A DNA stretch of 44,308 nt from SXRF01 sp964624555 (GTDB lineage: Bacteria; Pseudomonadota; Alphaproteobacteria; Rickettsiales; SXRF01): the NCBI GenBank assembly GCA_964624555.1, contig CAZUXB010000018.1:1-44308 (forward strand). Direction: 5' to 3'. The position numbers and the translations under genes are program-made. Shown here one piece after another: positions 1 to 7,485 of the stretch; position 1 is the stretch's first letter; each line of letters starts with the position of its first letter. The notes beneath the pieces were generated by a model that saw only the letters and a program-made list of their open reading frames with translations, did no database searches and was not told the DNA's origin.

Positions 1-56
1 TCCGCGAAGGTGGCCGTACCATCGGCTCCGGCGTAGTTGCCAAGATTTTGGAGTAG
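1..56 (+). CDS. tuf: Elongation factor Tu, C-terminal fragment
   Basis: Only the last 17 codons are inside the window, reading REGGRTIGSGVVAKILE and then TAG at 54-56. This matches the highly conserved C-terminus of EF-Tu (domain III), the GTPase that delivers aminoacyl-tRNA to the ribosome. The gene continues upstream of the window. A tRNA-Trp follows 73 bases later, an arrangement typical of the tuf-trnW-secE-nusG region, but secE-nusG lie about 29.6 kb away here. Identification rests on a short but very characteristic tail. Confidence 0.93.
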   Translation, partial: REGGRTIGSGVVAKILE

Positions 57-59
57 TTT

Positions 60-128
60 AGTTGTCAGCGGCCAGCGGTCAGCGATCAGATTTACTGACC
101 ACTGGCAACTGACCGCCGACCACTGCCA
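60..128. repeat. Head-to-head heptamer inverted repeat between tuf and tRNA-Trp
   Basis: The spacer consists of degenerate 7-base units. GTCAGCG, GCCAGCG, GTCAGCG and ATCAG run in one direction. After a short A/T centre come ACTGACC, ACTGGCA, ACTGACC, GCCGACC and ACTGCC, which are roughly the reverse complement. The transcript could fold into an imperfect long hairpin between the tuf stop and the tRNA. It belongs with the other heptamer arrays of this window. Its role is unknown; a processing site or an mRNA 3'-end stabiliser is possible. Confidence 0.75.
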
Positions 129-129
129 T

Positions 130-205
130 AGGGGTGTAGCTCAGCTGGTAGAGTGGCGGTCTCCAAAACCGTAGGTCGTAGGTTCGAATCCTATCGCCCC
201 TGCCA
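130..205 (+). tRNA. trnW: tRNA-Trp (anticodon CCA)
   Basis: A full cloverleaf can be drawn. The acceptor arms AGGGGTG and CGCCCCT pair, with one wobble. The D-arm is GCTC...GAGT, and the anticodon stem GCGGT/ACCGT encloses loop CTCCAAA, giving anticodon CCA. The T-arm is GTAGG-TTCGAAT-CCTAT. A discriminator G and an encoded CCA end the gene at 205. It lies downstream of tuf and is followed directly by an intrinsic terminator, so it is probably cotranscribed with tuf. Confidence 0.97.
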
Positions 206-208
206 ATA

Positions 209-239
209 ATAAAAAAGGCCGCTTTTGCGGTCTTTTTTA
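209..239 (+). terminator. Rho-independent terminator after tRNA-Trp
   Basis: An A-run leads into GGCCGC, loop TTTT, GCGGTC and then six T residues. The stem pairs with one wobble, and the flanking A and T runs extend it. It would end the tuf-trnW transcript. The remaining 240-432 stretch before the TadG-like gene is A/T-rich and holds no gene or strong promoter that I can identify. Confidence 0.85.
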
Positions 240-432
240 TTCTACTGCCAAAGAAACCTGTCTGGCGGCTATAATTGGCATAACCAAATAAAATTTAATC
301 TAAAATTGCAGATAATTTTGGTCAATTGGTAGCGTTTCCTAAGTAAATATTAAGGTTTTTGGGATAGACTGGCTACAGTATGGACCATTCTGGCACAGGC
401 CAGGTAAATAGCAGCTTAATGAGATGTAATTT

Positions 433-1695
433 ATGAAAAATATCATTTCGCAATTAGGTAGTTTGTATAAATCCCAAACTGGTAGCATAACCATAATGTG
501 GGCGGTGTTGCTGCCTGTAACTCTGGGCGTGATAGGGCTGGGTGTAGAAACCGGTACATGGTATTTCAGCAAGCGCCAATTGCAGACTGCTGCTGATGCG
601 GCGGCATTGGCCGGAGCACGGGAAAACACATCTGACACCAGATCATCGGCGGCAAGGGCAGCAGTGGTACAAAACGGGTTTAGTGCAAGCAGCAATGTTG
701 CGGTTTCGGTTAACAACCCGCCTGCCAGTGGTAGCTACACCTCTAACAGTAACGCGGTTGAAGTAATTCTATCCCAATCCCAGAATATAAGTTTTTCGAG
801 TATATTTATGGGGACGAGGCCTACGGTTTATGCCCGTGCGGTAGCGGTCAAGAGCACTGTTTCAAACGGTAGCGGATGTGTATTGTCCTTAGCTAACAGC
901 GGCACAGGTATAGACATTACCGGTAGTGCAACTATGAATATGCCGAGCTGTACCCTGATCTCCAATTCCAGTATTACCGCTTCTGTGGACATAACTGGTA
1001 ATTCCAATACGAACGTTTATACTCTGTACACAGCAGGTAATTATAGTGTAGGCGGTTCGGCGACATTTTCTTCTTCTGTCTCCCCGACCATCCATGGTGA
1101 TGATACGCCGGATCCTTATATCAATGTTAAAGTGCCAAGCTATTCCGGGTGTGATTACAATAATTTCAGCTCGCATAGTACCGTTACTTTATCTCCGGGG
1201 ATTTATTGCAACGGTTTTTCACTTAACTCACATGCCAATGTCACCTTGAGTCCAGGCATATATATTATTGACCGGGGATCATTTGATATTGGCGGTCAGG
1301 CTACCCTTTCAGGAACCGGGGTAACTATTATTTTTACCAGCAGCACAGGTAGTAACTATGCCAGCGCAACGGTAAATGGCGGAGCTACAGTAACACTTAC
1401 CGCACCAACCAGCGGGGCAACATCTGGAATAGCATTCTATCAGGACCGGAACGCGCCAACGGGTATAACCAGCAGGTTCAATGGTGGTTCCACGATGGAT
1501 ATAACCGGCGCGTTATATATGCCCAAAGGGGATCTAACATTTAATGGCGGTAATGCGATAACTGGCTCATGCACCCAGATAGTTAGTGATACAGTTAGTT
1601 TTTCCGGCAATAACAATATAATAGCCAATTGCCCTTCCAGTGGCATGACAAAAATTTATTCGGGTGCTTATGGTGCGGTCAGGCTTCAGGAATGA
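433..1695 (+). CDS. TadG-like pilus/surface protein
   Basis: This 420-residue protein has a short cytoplasmic N-terminus and one hydrophobic segment at about residues 18-40. The motif that follows (KRQLQTAADAAALAGARE, about 50-67) is the hallmark of the TadE/TadG-like N-terminal domain of tight-adherence (Flp) pilus systems. The rest (about 145-400) is Ser/Thr/Gly/Asn-rich, with repeated phrases such as LSPGIYCNG and LSPGIYIID. These suggest a stacked beta structure outside the membrane. A GAGATG sequence upstream may serve as the ribosome site. Two TadE-like genes follow in the same direction, so an operon is likely. No tad ATPase, platform or secretin is in the window, so whether it assembles a pilus here cannot be decided. 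Confidence 0.8.
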   Translation: MKNIISQLGSLYKSQTGSITIMWAVLLPVTLGVIGLGVETGTWYFSKRQLQTAADAAALAGARENTSDTRSSAARAAVVQNGFSASSNVAVSVNNPPASGSYTSNSNAVEVILSQSQNISFSSIFMGTRPTVYARAVAVKSTVSNGSGCVLSLANSGTGIDITGSATMNMPSCTLISNSSITASVDITGNSNTNVYTLYTAGNYSVGGSATFSSSVSPTIHGDDTPDPYINVKVPSYSGCDYNNFSSHSTVTLSPGIYCNGFSLNSHANVTLSPGIYIIDRGSFDIGGQATLSGTGVTIIFTSSTGSNYASATVNGGATVTLTAPTSGATSGIAFYQDRNAPTGITSRFNGGSTMDITGALYMPKGDLTFNGGNAITGSCTQIVSDTVSFSGNNNIIANCPSSGMTKIYSGAYGAVRLQE

Positions 1696-1696
1696 T

Positions 1697-2125
1697 ATGT
1701 TAAGGCTGTTACTCAAAAATTGCGAAGGTTCTGTTATAGCGGAATTCGCGTTGATGGCCTTGTGTTTTATTGCGCTTATTCCAGTGATTTGTGATGTGGC
1801 TGCGGTGATAAACAGTTCCATGATTTTAAGCGGGGCGGTACGTTCAGGCACGCAATATGCCATATCGGATCCCGATGATAATTCCGGTATTATAAATGTT
1901 GTAAGGACGGCCAGCGGTTACTCAGGTAGTACGGTTACGGTTACACAGTTCTGCCAGTGCCTTTCTGCAAATACCACGTGTGGCTCGGTATGCAGCGATG
2001 GAACCGGGGCAAAAACTTATGATACAATAACGGCAACCTATTCAGTGCCTATAATTCTGCCATATGCCAATTACCCCAACAATTCGTATAATATAACGCA
2101 ATATGCAACTGTGCAGGTGAAGTGA
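1697..2125 (+). CDS. TadE-like pilus assembly protein
   Basis: From the ATG at 1697 this encodes 142 residues. AGGA lies seven bases upstream and the preceding stop codon ends one base earlier, which is why I prefer this start over an upstream one inside the TadG-like gene. The N-terminus has the TadE pattern: charged tail, then CEGSVIAEFALMALCFIAL, with the conserved Glu entering a single membrane helix at about 13-37. The remainder is periplasmic or extracellular and holds cysteines around 'QFCQCLSANTTCGSVC'. Members of this family are minor pseudopilins of Flp pili. It probably acts with the genes on either side. Confidence 0.78.
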   Translation: MLRLLLKNCEGSVIAEFALMALCFIALIPVICDVAAVINSSMILSGAVRSGTQYAISDPDDNSGIINVVRTASGYSGSTVTVTQFCQCLSANTTCGSVCSDGTGAKTYDTITATYSVPIILPYANYPNNSYNITQYATVQVK

Positions 2126-2131
2126 GTAAAC

Positions 2132-2521
2132 ATGTTCAGAAGAATAAAAAATGATGAAAAAGGAACTGCCGCTATAGAAACGGCATTACTGTTTCCTTTG
2201 TTTATATTATTCGTGCTGGGGATAATGGAATTCAGCCGCGGTTTCTGGGTATTGCACACTATGCAGCTTGGCGTTGACCAAGCCGGACGTTGGGCAATGG
2301 TTAATACCTCTGCCACTGATTCGCAGATAATATCGACTGCTAAATCCAATATGTACGGGCTTGACCCAGCGCAGTTTACAGTGACCTCGCAATCCCAGAA
2401 TATAAGCGGTGTAACCTACAAGGTGATAAGCGTGTCTTATGTTTTCAACTTTATTATTCCCAACCTGTTGCCTTTTAACTCTGTAACATTTAATCGCTCA
2501 ACTATCGTCCCCCTTATCTGA
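2132..2521 (+). CDS. TadE-like pilus assembly protein
   Basis: This 129-residue protein starts six bases after the preceding gene. Its N-terminus, DEKGTAAIETALLFPLFILF, is the classical TadE signature: Gly-Thr-Ala-Ala-Ile-Glu followed by one transmembrane helix at about 16-35. A periplasmic domain of about 90 residues follows. It is the third gene of the TadG/TadE set and shares its direction and spacing. Known TadE proteins are processed pseudopilins needed for Flp pilus assembly. Bases 2522-2678 after it hold a weak inverted repeat (TTCACG/CGTGAA) and no gene. Confidence 0.82.
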   Translation: MFRRIKNDEKGTAAIETALLFPLFILFVLGIMEFSRGFWVLHTMQLGVDQAGRWAMVNTSATDSQIISTAKSNMYGLDPAQFTVTSQSQNISGVTYKVISVSYVFNFIIPNLLPFNSVTFNRSTIVPLI

Positions 2522-2678
2522 TATTTTCACGGTGCTGTTTCTTTTATTTGTCACGTGAATAATTTGTAATGTTTCGGACATTGGAATGTAAGGGGCGTTT
2601 GGCTAATATACTTCCAAGGGATAGGCGCAATGGATTGGCGTGTCCTGACAAACCAGTTAAAAATCAAAAGGATATTAT

Positions 2679-3080
2679 ATGAAAAAATTCCAGATATTAT
2701 TGGCTTCGCTACTTATTACCACTCCGGCCATGGTTTATGCGCAGGGCGCTCCGGAAGCAACTGGTGAAGTTAAGGCGGATACTGCCGAAATAAAAGCTGA
2801 TCGCAAGGAAGTATTAGGTGATAAACAAGAGATAAAAGCTGACCATCAGGAGCTGAGAAAAGATATTCAGGAGCGCCGTGCTGCTCTCAAGGCTGGTGAT
2901 AAGGATGCTGCAAAAGCAGAACAGAAAGATATTCACGGAGACAAAATGAAACTGGTTGGTGACCGGAAAGAGCTTCACCACGATAAAATGGAACTGAAGC
3001 ATGACAAAATGGATCGCCGTCGTGACCACAGGGACAACAAGCATGAGCGTCGCCATGAACGGCGTGAGCACGCTAACTAA
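2679..3080 (+). CDS. Exported, highly charged coiled-coil protein
   Basis: This 133-residue protein has a clear signal peptide (MKKFQILLASLLITTPAMVYAQG, cleavage after AYA-type YAQ region at about residue 21). The mature part is almost entirely Lys, Asp, Glu, His and Arg. Recurring phrases such as EIKADRKE, EIKADHQE, LVGDRKE and LKHDKMD suggest one long charged helix. The last 30 residues are rich in His and Arg. The ribosome site AAGGAT and the terminator downstream indicate a single-gene unit. I do not recognise a named family. A metal-binding or envelope-stress protein is a guess from composition only. Confidence 0.7.
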   Translation: MKKFQILLASLLITTPAMVYAQGAPEATGEVKADTAEIKADRKEVLGDKQEIKADHQELRKDIQERRAALKAGDKDAAKAEQKDIHGDKMKLVGDRKELHHDKMELKHDKMDRRRDHRDNKHERRHERREHAN

Positions 3081-3108
3081 TCCAGGTTAGTTGAAACTAC
3101 TAAAAAGT

Positions 3109-3141
3109 GGCATGGGGATTTGTTCCCATGCCCTTTTTTTT
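3109..3141 (+). terminator. Rho-independent terminator
   Basis: GGCATGGG, an eight-base loop, CCCATGCC and then eight T residues. This is a perfect 8-bp GC-rich stem, placed 30 bases after the stop of the charged exported protein and before ettA. Confidence 0.92.
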
Positions 3142-3203
3142 GCTTGCGGAGGGAGGGAATCCTGCGATAATCCAGCCTTATTTTAGCGATATAGGAAAAA
3201 ATC

Positions 3204-4859
3204 ATGGCTGCGTATCAATATGTGTATGTAATGAAGGACCTCTCTAAAACCTATCCCGGTGGCAAGGAGGTGCTTAAAGGAATTTACCTGTCGTTCCTGC
3301 CGGGGGTGAAGATTGGCGTGCTCGGCCCCAACGGTTCGGGTAAATCGACCCTGCTAAAAATCATGGCGGGCCTCGACAAGGAATTTAACGGCGAAGCCTG
3401 GGCTGCCGAGGGTGCGCGCGTTGGTTACCTGGCGCAGGAGCCGCAGCTTGATGCGAAAAAGAACGTGATGGAAAACATCATGGAAGCGCTCGCCGAACGC
3501 AAGGCGCTGGTTGATGACTACAACGCGCTGATGGCCGATTATAACGACGAGAACGCCGAAAAAGCCGCCAAGCTGCAGGATAAGATCGACGCCACCAACA
3601 GCTGGGACTTAGAGCGCGAGATAGAGATCGCGATGGACGCGCTACGCTGCCCGCCGAAGGATGCCGATGTCACCAAAATATCGGGCGGTGAAAAGCGCCG
3701 CGTTGCGCTGTGCAAGCTGCTTCTGGAAAAACCTGACCTGTTGCTGCTTGACGAACCGACCAACCACTTGGACGCCGAATCGGTGGCGTGGCTGGAGCAT
3801 TACCTGAAAGAATATAAAGGCACGGTGATGATGGTAACGCATGACCGCTACTTCCTCGATAACGTCACCGGCTGGATACTCGAGCTCGATCGTGGCGCCG
3901 GTATTCCGTATGAAGGTAACTATTCGGCCTATCTCGACCAGAAACAGAAACGTCTGGAACAGGAAAAATCCGAGGAAGGTTCGCGCCAGAAAAAACTGGC
4001 TTCGGAACTGGAATGGATACGTCAGGGCGCGAAGGCGCGCCAGGCCAAAAGCAAAGCCCGTATCGCTGCTTACGAAACCTTGCTTGCGCAGGAAAACAAG
4101 GCGCAGGTTGGTGTCGCCCAGATCGTTATTCCCAATGGCCCGCGCCTTGGCAATAACGTTATTCAGGCCGAGGGAATTTCCAAAGGCTTTGACCGCCTGC
4201 TTATCGATAACTTAACCTTCAGCCTGCCTCCCGGTGGTATCGTGGGTATCATCGGGCCGAATGGCGCGGGTAAAACCACCTTGTTCCGTATGATAACCGG
4301 CAGCGAAAAACCCGACAGTGGAACGTTCACGGTCGGCGATTCGGTGAAGCTCGGCTATGTCGGCCAGTCGCGCGATGCGCTCAATGACAAAAAGACCGTG
4401 TGGGAAGAAATTTCCGGCGGCGATGAAGAAATCTATCTCGGCAAGAAGCTGGTGAAATCCCGCGCCTATTGCTCATCCTTCAATTTCAAAGGTTCCGACC
4501 AGCAGAAAAAAGTTGGCATGTTATCGGGCGGTGAGCGCAACCGCGTACATCTGGCCAAAATGCTCAAGGCCGAGCATAACGTGCTGCTGCTTGACGAACC
4601 GACCACCGACCTTGACGTGGAAACGCTGCGCGCGCTGGAAGACGCGCTGATGGATTTCGCCGGTTGCGCGGTCATCATCTCGCATGATCGCTGGTTTTTG
4701 GACCGCATCGCCACCCATATTCTGGCGTTTGAAGGCGACAGCCACGTAGAATGGTTCGAAGGTAACTACGAAGCCTATGAAGCGGATTTAAAGAAGCGAT
4801 TAGGGGTTGATGTTCTGACTCCGACTAAGATAAAGTATCGTCCATTACGCAGAGCTTAA
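3204..4859 (+). CDS. ettA: Energy-dependent translational throttle protein EttA (ABC-F)
   Basis: A 551-residue ABC-F protein with two nucleotide-binding domains and no membrane segments. Walker A motifs (GPNGSGKSTLL near 41 and GPNGAGKTTLF near 351), signatures (SGGEKRRVALC near 160 and LSGGERNRVHL near 439) and Walker B motifs (LLLLDEPTNHLD and LLLLDEPTTDLD) are all intact. Length and sequence match E. coli EttA closely, including the segment HDRYFLDNVTGWILELDRG and the C-terminal KIKYRPLRRA. EttA binds the ribosomal E site and gates the first elongation step according to ATP/ADP ratio. AGGA stands before the ATG. A terminator separates it from iscX. Confidence 0.95.
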   Translation: MAAYQYVYVMKDLSKTYPGGKEVLKGIYLSFLPGVKIGVLGPNGSGKSTLLKIMAGLDKEFNGEAWAAEGARVGYLAQEPQLDAKKNVMENIMEALAERKALVDDYNALMADYNDENAEKAAKLQDKIDATNSWDLEREIEIAMDALRCPPKDADVTKISGGEKRRVALCKLLLEKPDLLLLDEPTNHLDAESVAWLEHYLKEYKGTVMMVTHDRYFLDNVTGWILELDRGAGIPYEGNYSAYLDQKQKRLEQEKSEEGSRQKKLASELEWIRQGAKARQAKSKARIAAYETLLAQENKAQVGVAQIVIPNGPRLGNNVIQAEGISKGFDRLLIDNLTFSLPPGGIVGIIGPNGAGKTTLFRMITGSEKPDSGTFTVGDSVKLGYVGQSRDALNDKKTVWEEISGGDEEIYLGKKLVKSRAYCSSFNFKGSDQQKKVGMLSGGERNRVHLAKMLKAEHNVLLLDEPTTDLDVETLRALEDALMDFAGCAVIISHDRWFLDRIATHILAFEGDSHVEWFEGNYEAYEADLKKRLGVDVLTPTKIKYRPLRRA

Positions 4860-4867
4860 TCTGCAAT

Positions 4868-4897
4868 CCCCGCACTTGTTGCGGGGTCTAGTTTTTT
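4868..4897 (+). terminator. Terminator between ettA and iscX
   Basis: CCCCGCA, a five-base loop, TGCGGGG, then TCTAG and six T residues. The stem is a perfect 7 bp. It starts eight bases after the ettA stop, and its T-run ends just before the iscX ribosome site (GAGGAAAA), so some transcripts may read through into iscX. Confidence 0.8.
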
Positions 4898-4907
4898 ATG
4901 AGGAAAA

Positions 4908-5102
4908 ATGCGCTGGCTGGATATTAGGGAAATTGCGATTAGGTTAGAGGAATTACACCCTGACGCGGATAATGTGAACCTGCGTTTCACCGACCTGCGC
5001 GACTGGGTGGTGGGGCTGCCGGAATTCAATGACGACCCCAACGGCTGCAATGAAAAACTCCTCGAAGCGATCCAGATGGCGTGGCTTGATGAGCGCGATT
5101 AG
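4908..5102 (+). CDS. iscX: Fe-S assembly regulator IscX (YfhJ family)
   Basis: A 64-residue acidic protein that aligns along its whole length with E. coli IscX. Shared features are MRWLDIREIAIRLEE, the RFTDLRDWVVGLPEFNDDP core and LLEAIQMAWLDE at the end. IscX binds IscS and iron and tunes the rate of Fe-S cluster assembly. The start at 4908 has AGGAAAA upstream. It is an orphan here: no iscS, iscU, hscA or fdx is nearby, whereas in gammaproteobacteria it closes the isc operon. The name rests on sequence likeness and is quite secure. Confidence 0.9.
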   Translation: MRWLDIREIAIRLEELHPDADNVNLRFTDLRDWVVGLPEFNDDPNGCNEKLLEAIQMAWLDERD

Positions 5103-5127
5103 AGCATTTTTTTGTTACTTACTAAAT

Positions 5128-5222
5128 TCCTTCCCCCCTTGCGGGGGAAGGTTAGGATGGGGGGGGTGTAGTTTTGTTTATACCCCTCACCCCCACCCCT
5201 CTCCCGCAAGGGGAGAGGGGGA
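5128..5222. repeat. GC-rich palindromic intergenic element
   Basis: This stretch contains two nested inverted repeats: TTCCCCCCTTGCGGGGGAAG on the left and CTCTCCCGCAAGGGGAGAG on the right. The joined arms also pair with each other across a short A/T centre. A related element lies at 26308-26393. It sits between iscX and tsaE, where it may form a strong RNA hairpin. It looks like a dispersed non-coding repeat and not a terminator, since no T-run follows. Confidence 0.8.
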
Positions 5223-5235
5223 ATAAAAGGTAAAT

Positions 5236-5670
5236 ATGAAACTGAATTCACCAGAAGAAACGGTGGCCTTCGCGGCCAAGCTCGCGAAACTCTGTACCAT
5301 CGGCGATTGTATTTTGCTTTATGGCGATGTCGGTGTTGGCAAAACCACCTTTGCCCGCGGTTTTATACAAGCACTCACGGGCACTTCCGAAGAGATCGTA
5401 AGCCCTACCTTCACGCTTGTACAAACCTATCCGATGGAAGGCGGCGCGGTGTGGCACTGTGACCTCTACCGTTTAAAACACGCAAGCGAACTCGTCGAAC
5501 TGGGGCTGGATGAAGCATTCGAGCGCGGCATTACGCTTGTGGAATGGCCGGAAATAGCCGCGGGCGAATTCCCCAAACATTCCCTGAAGGTAACGCTGGA
5601 TATTAGCGGGCAGGGGCGTAGTATCACGCTTAGTGGTGACGGCTGGAACGACAGGCTGAAGAATTTATGA
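5236..5670 (+). CDS. tsaE: tRNA threonylcarbamoyladenosine biosynthesis ATPase TsaE
   Basis: A 144-residue protein of the TsaE/YjeE family. The P-loop GDVGVGKTTFARG lies at about residues 31-43. The family motifs SPTFTLVQTY and HCDLYRL follow, then GLDEAFERGITLVEWPE (Walker B-like and the conserved Glu-Trp-Pro). TsaE powers the TsaB-TsaD complex that makes t6A37 on ANN-decoding tRNAs. Its stop overlaps the amgK start (ATGA at 5667), so the two are translationally coupled. The tsaE-amgK-murU order is common in Alphaproteobacteria. Confidence 0.95.
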   Translation: MKLNSPEETVAFAAKLAKLCTIGDCILLYGDVGVGKTTFARGFIQALTGTSEEIVSPTFTLVQTYPMEGGAVWHCDLYRLKHASELVELGLDEAFERGITLVEWPEIAAGEFPKHSLKVTLDISGQGRSITLSGDGWNDRLKNL

Positions 5671-6722
5671 TACGCAGGAAAGAAGAACTGGAAAAATTTT
5701 TAAGTGGCACGGAATTTTCCGGTGCCGAGCTACAGCCATTGGCCGGTGATGCTTCCGCCAGACGTTACGTTCGCGCCGTAAAGAACGGCAAAAAAGCCAT
5801 GGTCATGGATACGCCGGCCGAGGGCGAAAATTTCCCGGCCTTTGTCGCCATCGCCGAACATCTGTACAAAAACGGCTACAGCGCCCCGCAGATACTCGCG
5901 CGCGATATGCAGGCTGGGTTCCTTCTGCTCGAAGATTTGGGCGATGACAGCTACACAAAAATTTTATCGTCATTGCGAGCGGAGCGAAGCAATCCAGTAC
6001 CATCCGGTGGTGAGAACTGGATTGCTTCGTCGGCTATGCCTCCTCGCAATGACGAAGAAGAATTATATGGCACAGCGATAGATTTACTCGCCCAGTGGCA
6101 TAACAAACCGACATTGTCGCTGCCGGTATATAACGAGGAGTTATACCTGCGTGAGGTGAGCCTTTTTCCCGATTGGTATTTGCCCAAGATTATGGGGGCA
6201 GAAAAAGCAGCGGCCTTGCGTGAAGAATATATGGCCATCTGGAAAAAGATATTACATTCCTTTCCTTTGGCGCAAAACACCTTCGTCCACCGCGATTACC
6301 ATGCTGACAATTTGATGTGGCTGCCGGAGCGTGCGGGTGTTGCGCGCGTGGGGTTGCTTGATTTCCAGGATGGTGTGCTGGGTGACCCGGCCTATGACAT
6401 GGTTTCGCTGCTGGAAGATGCGAGGCGTGATGTGCCGCCTGCGTTGGTTGCCAAAATGATAGAGCGTTATACTGCCGCCACCGCCACTGACAGCGAAAAA
6501 TTCAACACCACCTATCATATCCTGGGTGCGCAGCGCAACAGCAAGATCGTGGGCATATTTGTGCGCCTGTGCGTGCGCGATGGTAAGCAAAATTATTTAA
6601 GCTACCTGCCGCGGGTGTGGGCGCATCTGGAGCGCGACATAAAACATCCCCTGCTGGAAGAATTGCAGGATTGGCTTGATAAGAATGTGACGAAAGAATT
6701 TCGTGGGGAACTCGCAGCATGA
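5667..6722 (+). CDS. amgK: Sugar kinase AmgK (N-acetylmuramate/N-acetylglucosamine kinase)
   Basis: A 351-residue aminoglycoside-phosphotransferase-fold kinase. Visible motifs are the Brenner-type loop VHRDYHADNLMW (about 207-218), the metal-binding LLDFQDGVLGDPAYDM (about 231-246) and the N-terminal LQPLAGDASARRY typical of AmgK. In Pseudomonas and Caulobacter, AmgK phosphorylates the anomeric carbon of MurNAc for peptidoglycan recycling and MurU uses the product. The ATGA overlap with murU supports this pairing. Residues about 101-130 are encoded by an inserted palindromic element (5968-6054) that keeps the frame open. The insert lies just after LLEDLGDDSYTK, in a loop region of the N-terminal lobe. 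Confidence 0.88.
   Translation: MIRRKEELEKFLSGTEFSGAELQPLAGDASARRYVRAVKNGKKAMVMDTPAEGENFPAFVAIAEHLYKNGYSAPQILARDMQAGFLLLEDLGDDSYTKILSSLRAERSNPVPSGGENWIASSAMPPRNDEEELYGTAIDLLAQWHNKPTLSLPVYNEELYLREVSLFPDWYLPKIMGAEKAAALREEYMAIWKKILHSFPLAQNTFVHRDYHADNLMWLPERAGVARVGLLDFQDGVLGDPAYDMVSLLEDARRDVPPALVAKMIERYTAATATDSEKFNTTYHILGAQRNSKIVGIFVRLCVRDGKQNYLSYLPRVWAHLERDIKHPLLEELQDWLDKNVTKEFRGELAA
5968..6054. repeat. Palindromic element inserted in frame in amgK
   Basis: CGTCATTGCGAGCGGAGCG and the following GAAGCAATCCAG form the left arm. CTGGATTGCTTCGTCGGC through CCTCGCAATGACG forms the right arm. The arms are near-perfect inverted repeats around an 18-base centre. Read in the amgK frame it encodes about 30 residues (SSLRAERSNPVPSGGENWIA and on) that have no counterpart in the kinase family. 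It resembles the palindromic elements of Rickettsiales in behaviour: small, dispersed and tolerated inside genes. Confidence 0.88.
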
Positions 6723-7435
6723 CCATGCTACAGAATATGCCAAAAAGAGCAATGGTTATGGCGGCGGGGCTCGGTACGCGCATGCGCCCGCTCACCGACC
6801 ATATGCCCAAGCCTTTAGTGCCGGTCATGGGGCGGCCGCTTATTGACTATACCCTCGATTTTCTCGAAGATTCAGGAATAGAGGAGGTGGTGGTCAACAG
6901 CCACTATTTCGCCGAGATGCTTGAGCGCCATGTGCTGGCGCGTAAGGGCTTGCCGCGCGTCACCGTATCGCGTGAGGATATTGTGCTGGAAACCGGCGGC
7001 GGGGTGAAGAATGCGCTGCATCTGTTCGGGGACGAGCCGTTCTTTGTGCTCAACAGCGATGTGATCTGTCTTGATGGAAAAATTCCAGCACTGCACCGTC
7101 TGTGGCAGGCTTGGGACGACATGAAAATGGACGCACTCATGCTATTGCATAAGGTAGAAGATGCGATTGGCTATAACGAACAGGGAAATTTTTTTATCGA
7201 GGCCGGTGGAAAACTACGCCGCCGTAATGATGACGAAACTGCACCCTATGTATTCACCGGTATCCAGATAATCAGCTCGCGCCTGTTCAACAATTCCCCG
7301 GAGGGTAAATTCTCCCTCAACGTCCTTTATAACCGCGATTTAGGCCGCATCGGCCATATTACCCATGACGGTAGCTGGCTTCATATAGGAACGCCGGAAG
7401 AACTGCTTCAAGCTGAAAACTGGCTGCGAAAATAA
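6719..7435 (+). CDS. murU: N-acetylmuramate 1-phosphate uridylyltransferase MurU
   Basis: A 238-residue nucleotidyltransferase. Near the N-terminus AMVMAAGLGTRMRPLTD (about 11-27) and the Lys of MPKPLVPV form the nucleotide-sugar pyrophosphorylase signature. FFVLNSDVICLDG holds the metal-binding Asp, and a short C-terminus follows without a hexapeptide domain, as in MurU. It makes UDP-MurNAc from MurNAc-1-phosphate, bypassing de novo synthesis and thus fosfomycin-sensitive steps. The start codon overlaps the amgK stop (ATGA). In many alphaproteobacteria addB and addA follow; here a convergent giant gene comes instead. Confidence 0.88.
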   Translation: MTMLQNMPKRAMVMAAGLGTRMRPLTDHMPKPLVPVMGRPLIDYTLDFLEDSGIEEVVVNSHYFAEMLERHVLARKGLPRVTVSREDIVLETGGGVKNALHLFGDEPFFVLNSDVICLDGKIPALHRLWQAWDDMKMDALMLLHKVEDAIGYNEQGNFFIEAGGKLRRRNDDETAPYVFTGIQIISSRLFNNSPEGKFSLNVLYNRDLGRIGHITHDGSWLHIGTPEELLQAENWLRK

Positions 7436-7443
7436 ATTCCATT

Positions 7444-7480
7444 ATAATCGTTTCGTATAAGAATTATACGGAATGATTAT
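7444..7480. repeat. 37-bp palindrome, 17-bp arms and 3-base loop (copy 1)
   Basis: The left arm ATAATCGTTTCGTATAA (7444-7460), loop GAA and right arm TTATACGGAATGATTAT (7464-7480) pair at all 17 positions in RNA, two of them as G-U wobbles. It lies between the convergent murU and giant-protein genes. A second copy with the same geometry is at 20903-20939. It may act as a two-way terminator or an mRNA 3' stabiliser, but no T-run is present. Confidence 0.8.
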
Positions 7481-7485
7481 GAAAT

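Noticed and set aside
5128..5222. Rho-independent terminator after iscX
   Set aside because: Strong hairpins but no T-run after them; a related element elsewhere marks it as a dispersed repeat.
5968..6054. Insertion sequence or MITE with target duplication
   Set aside because: No transposase and no clear target-site duplication are seen; only a palindromic element without coding content of its own.
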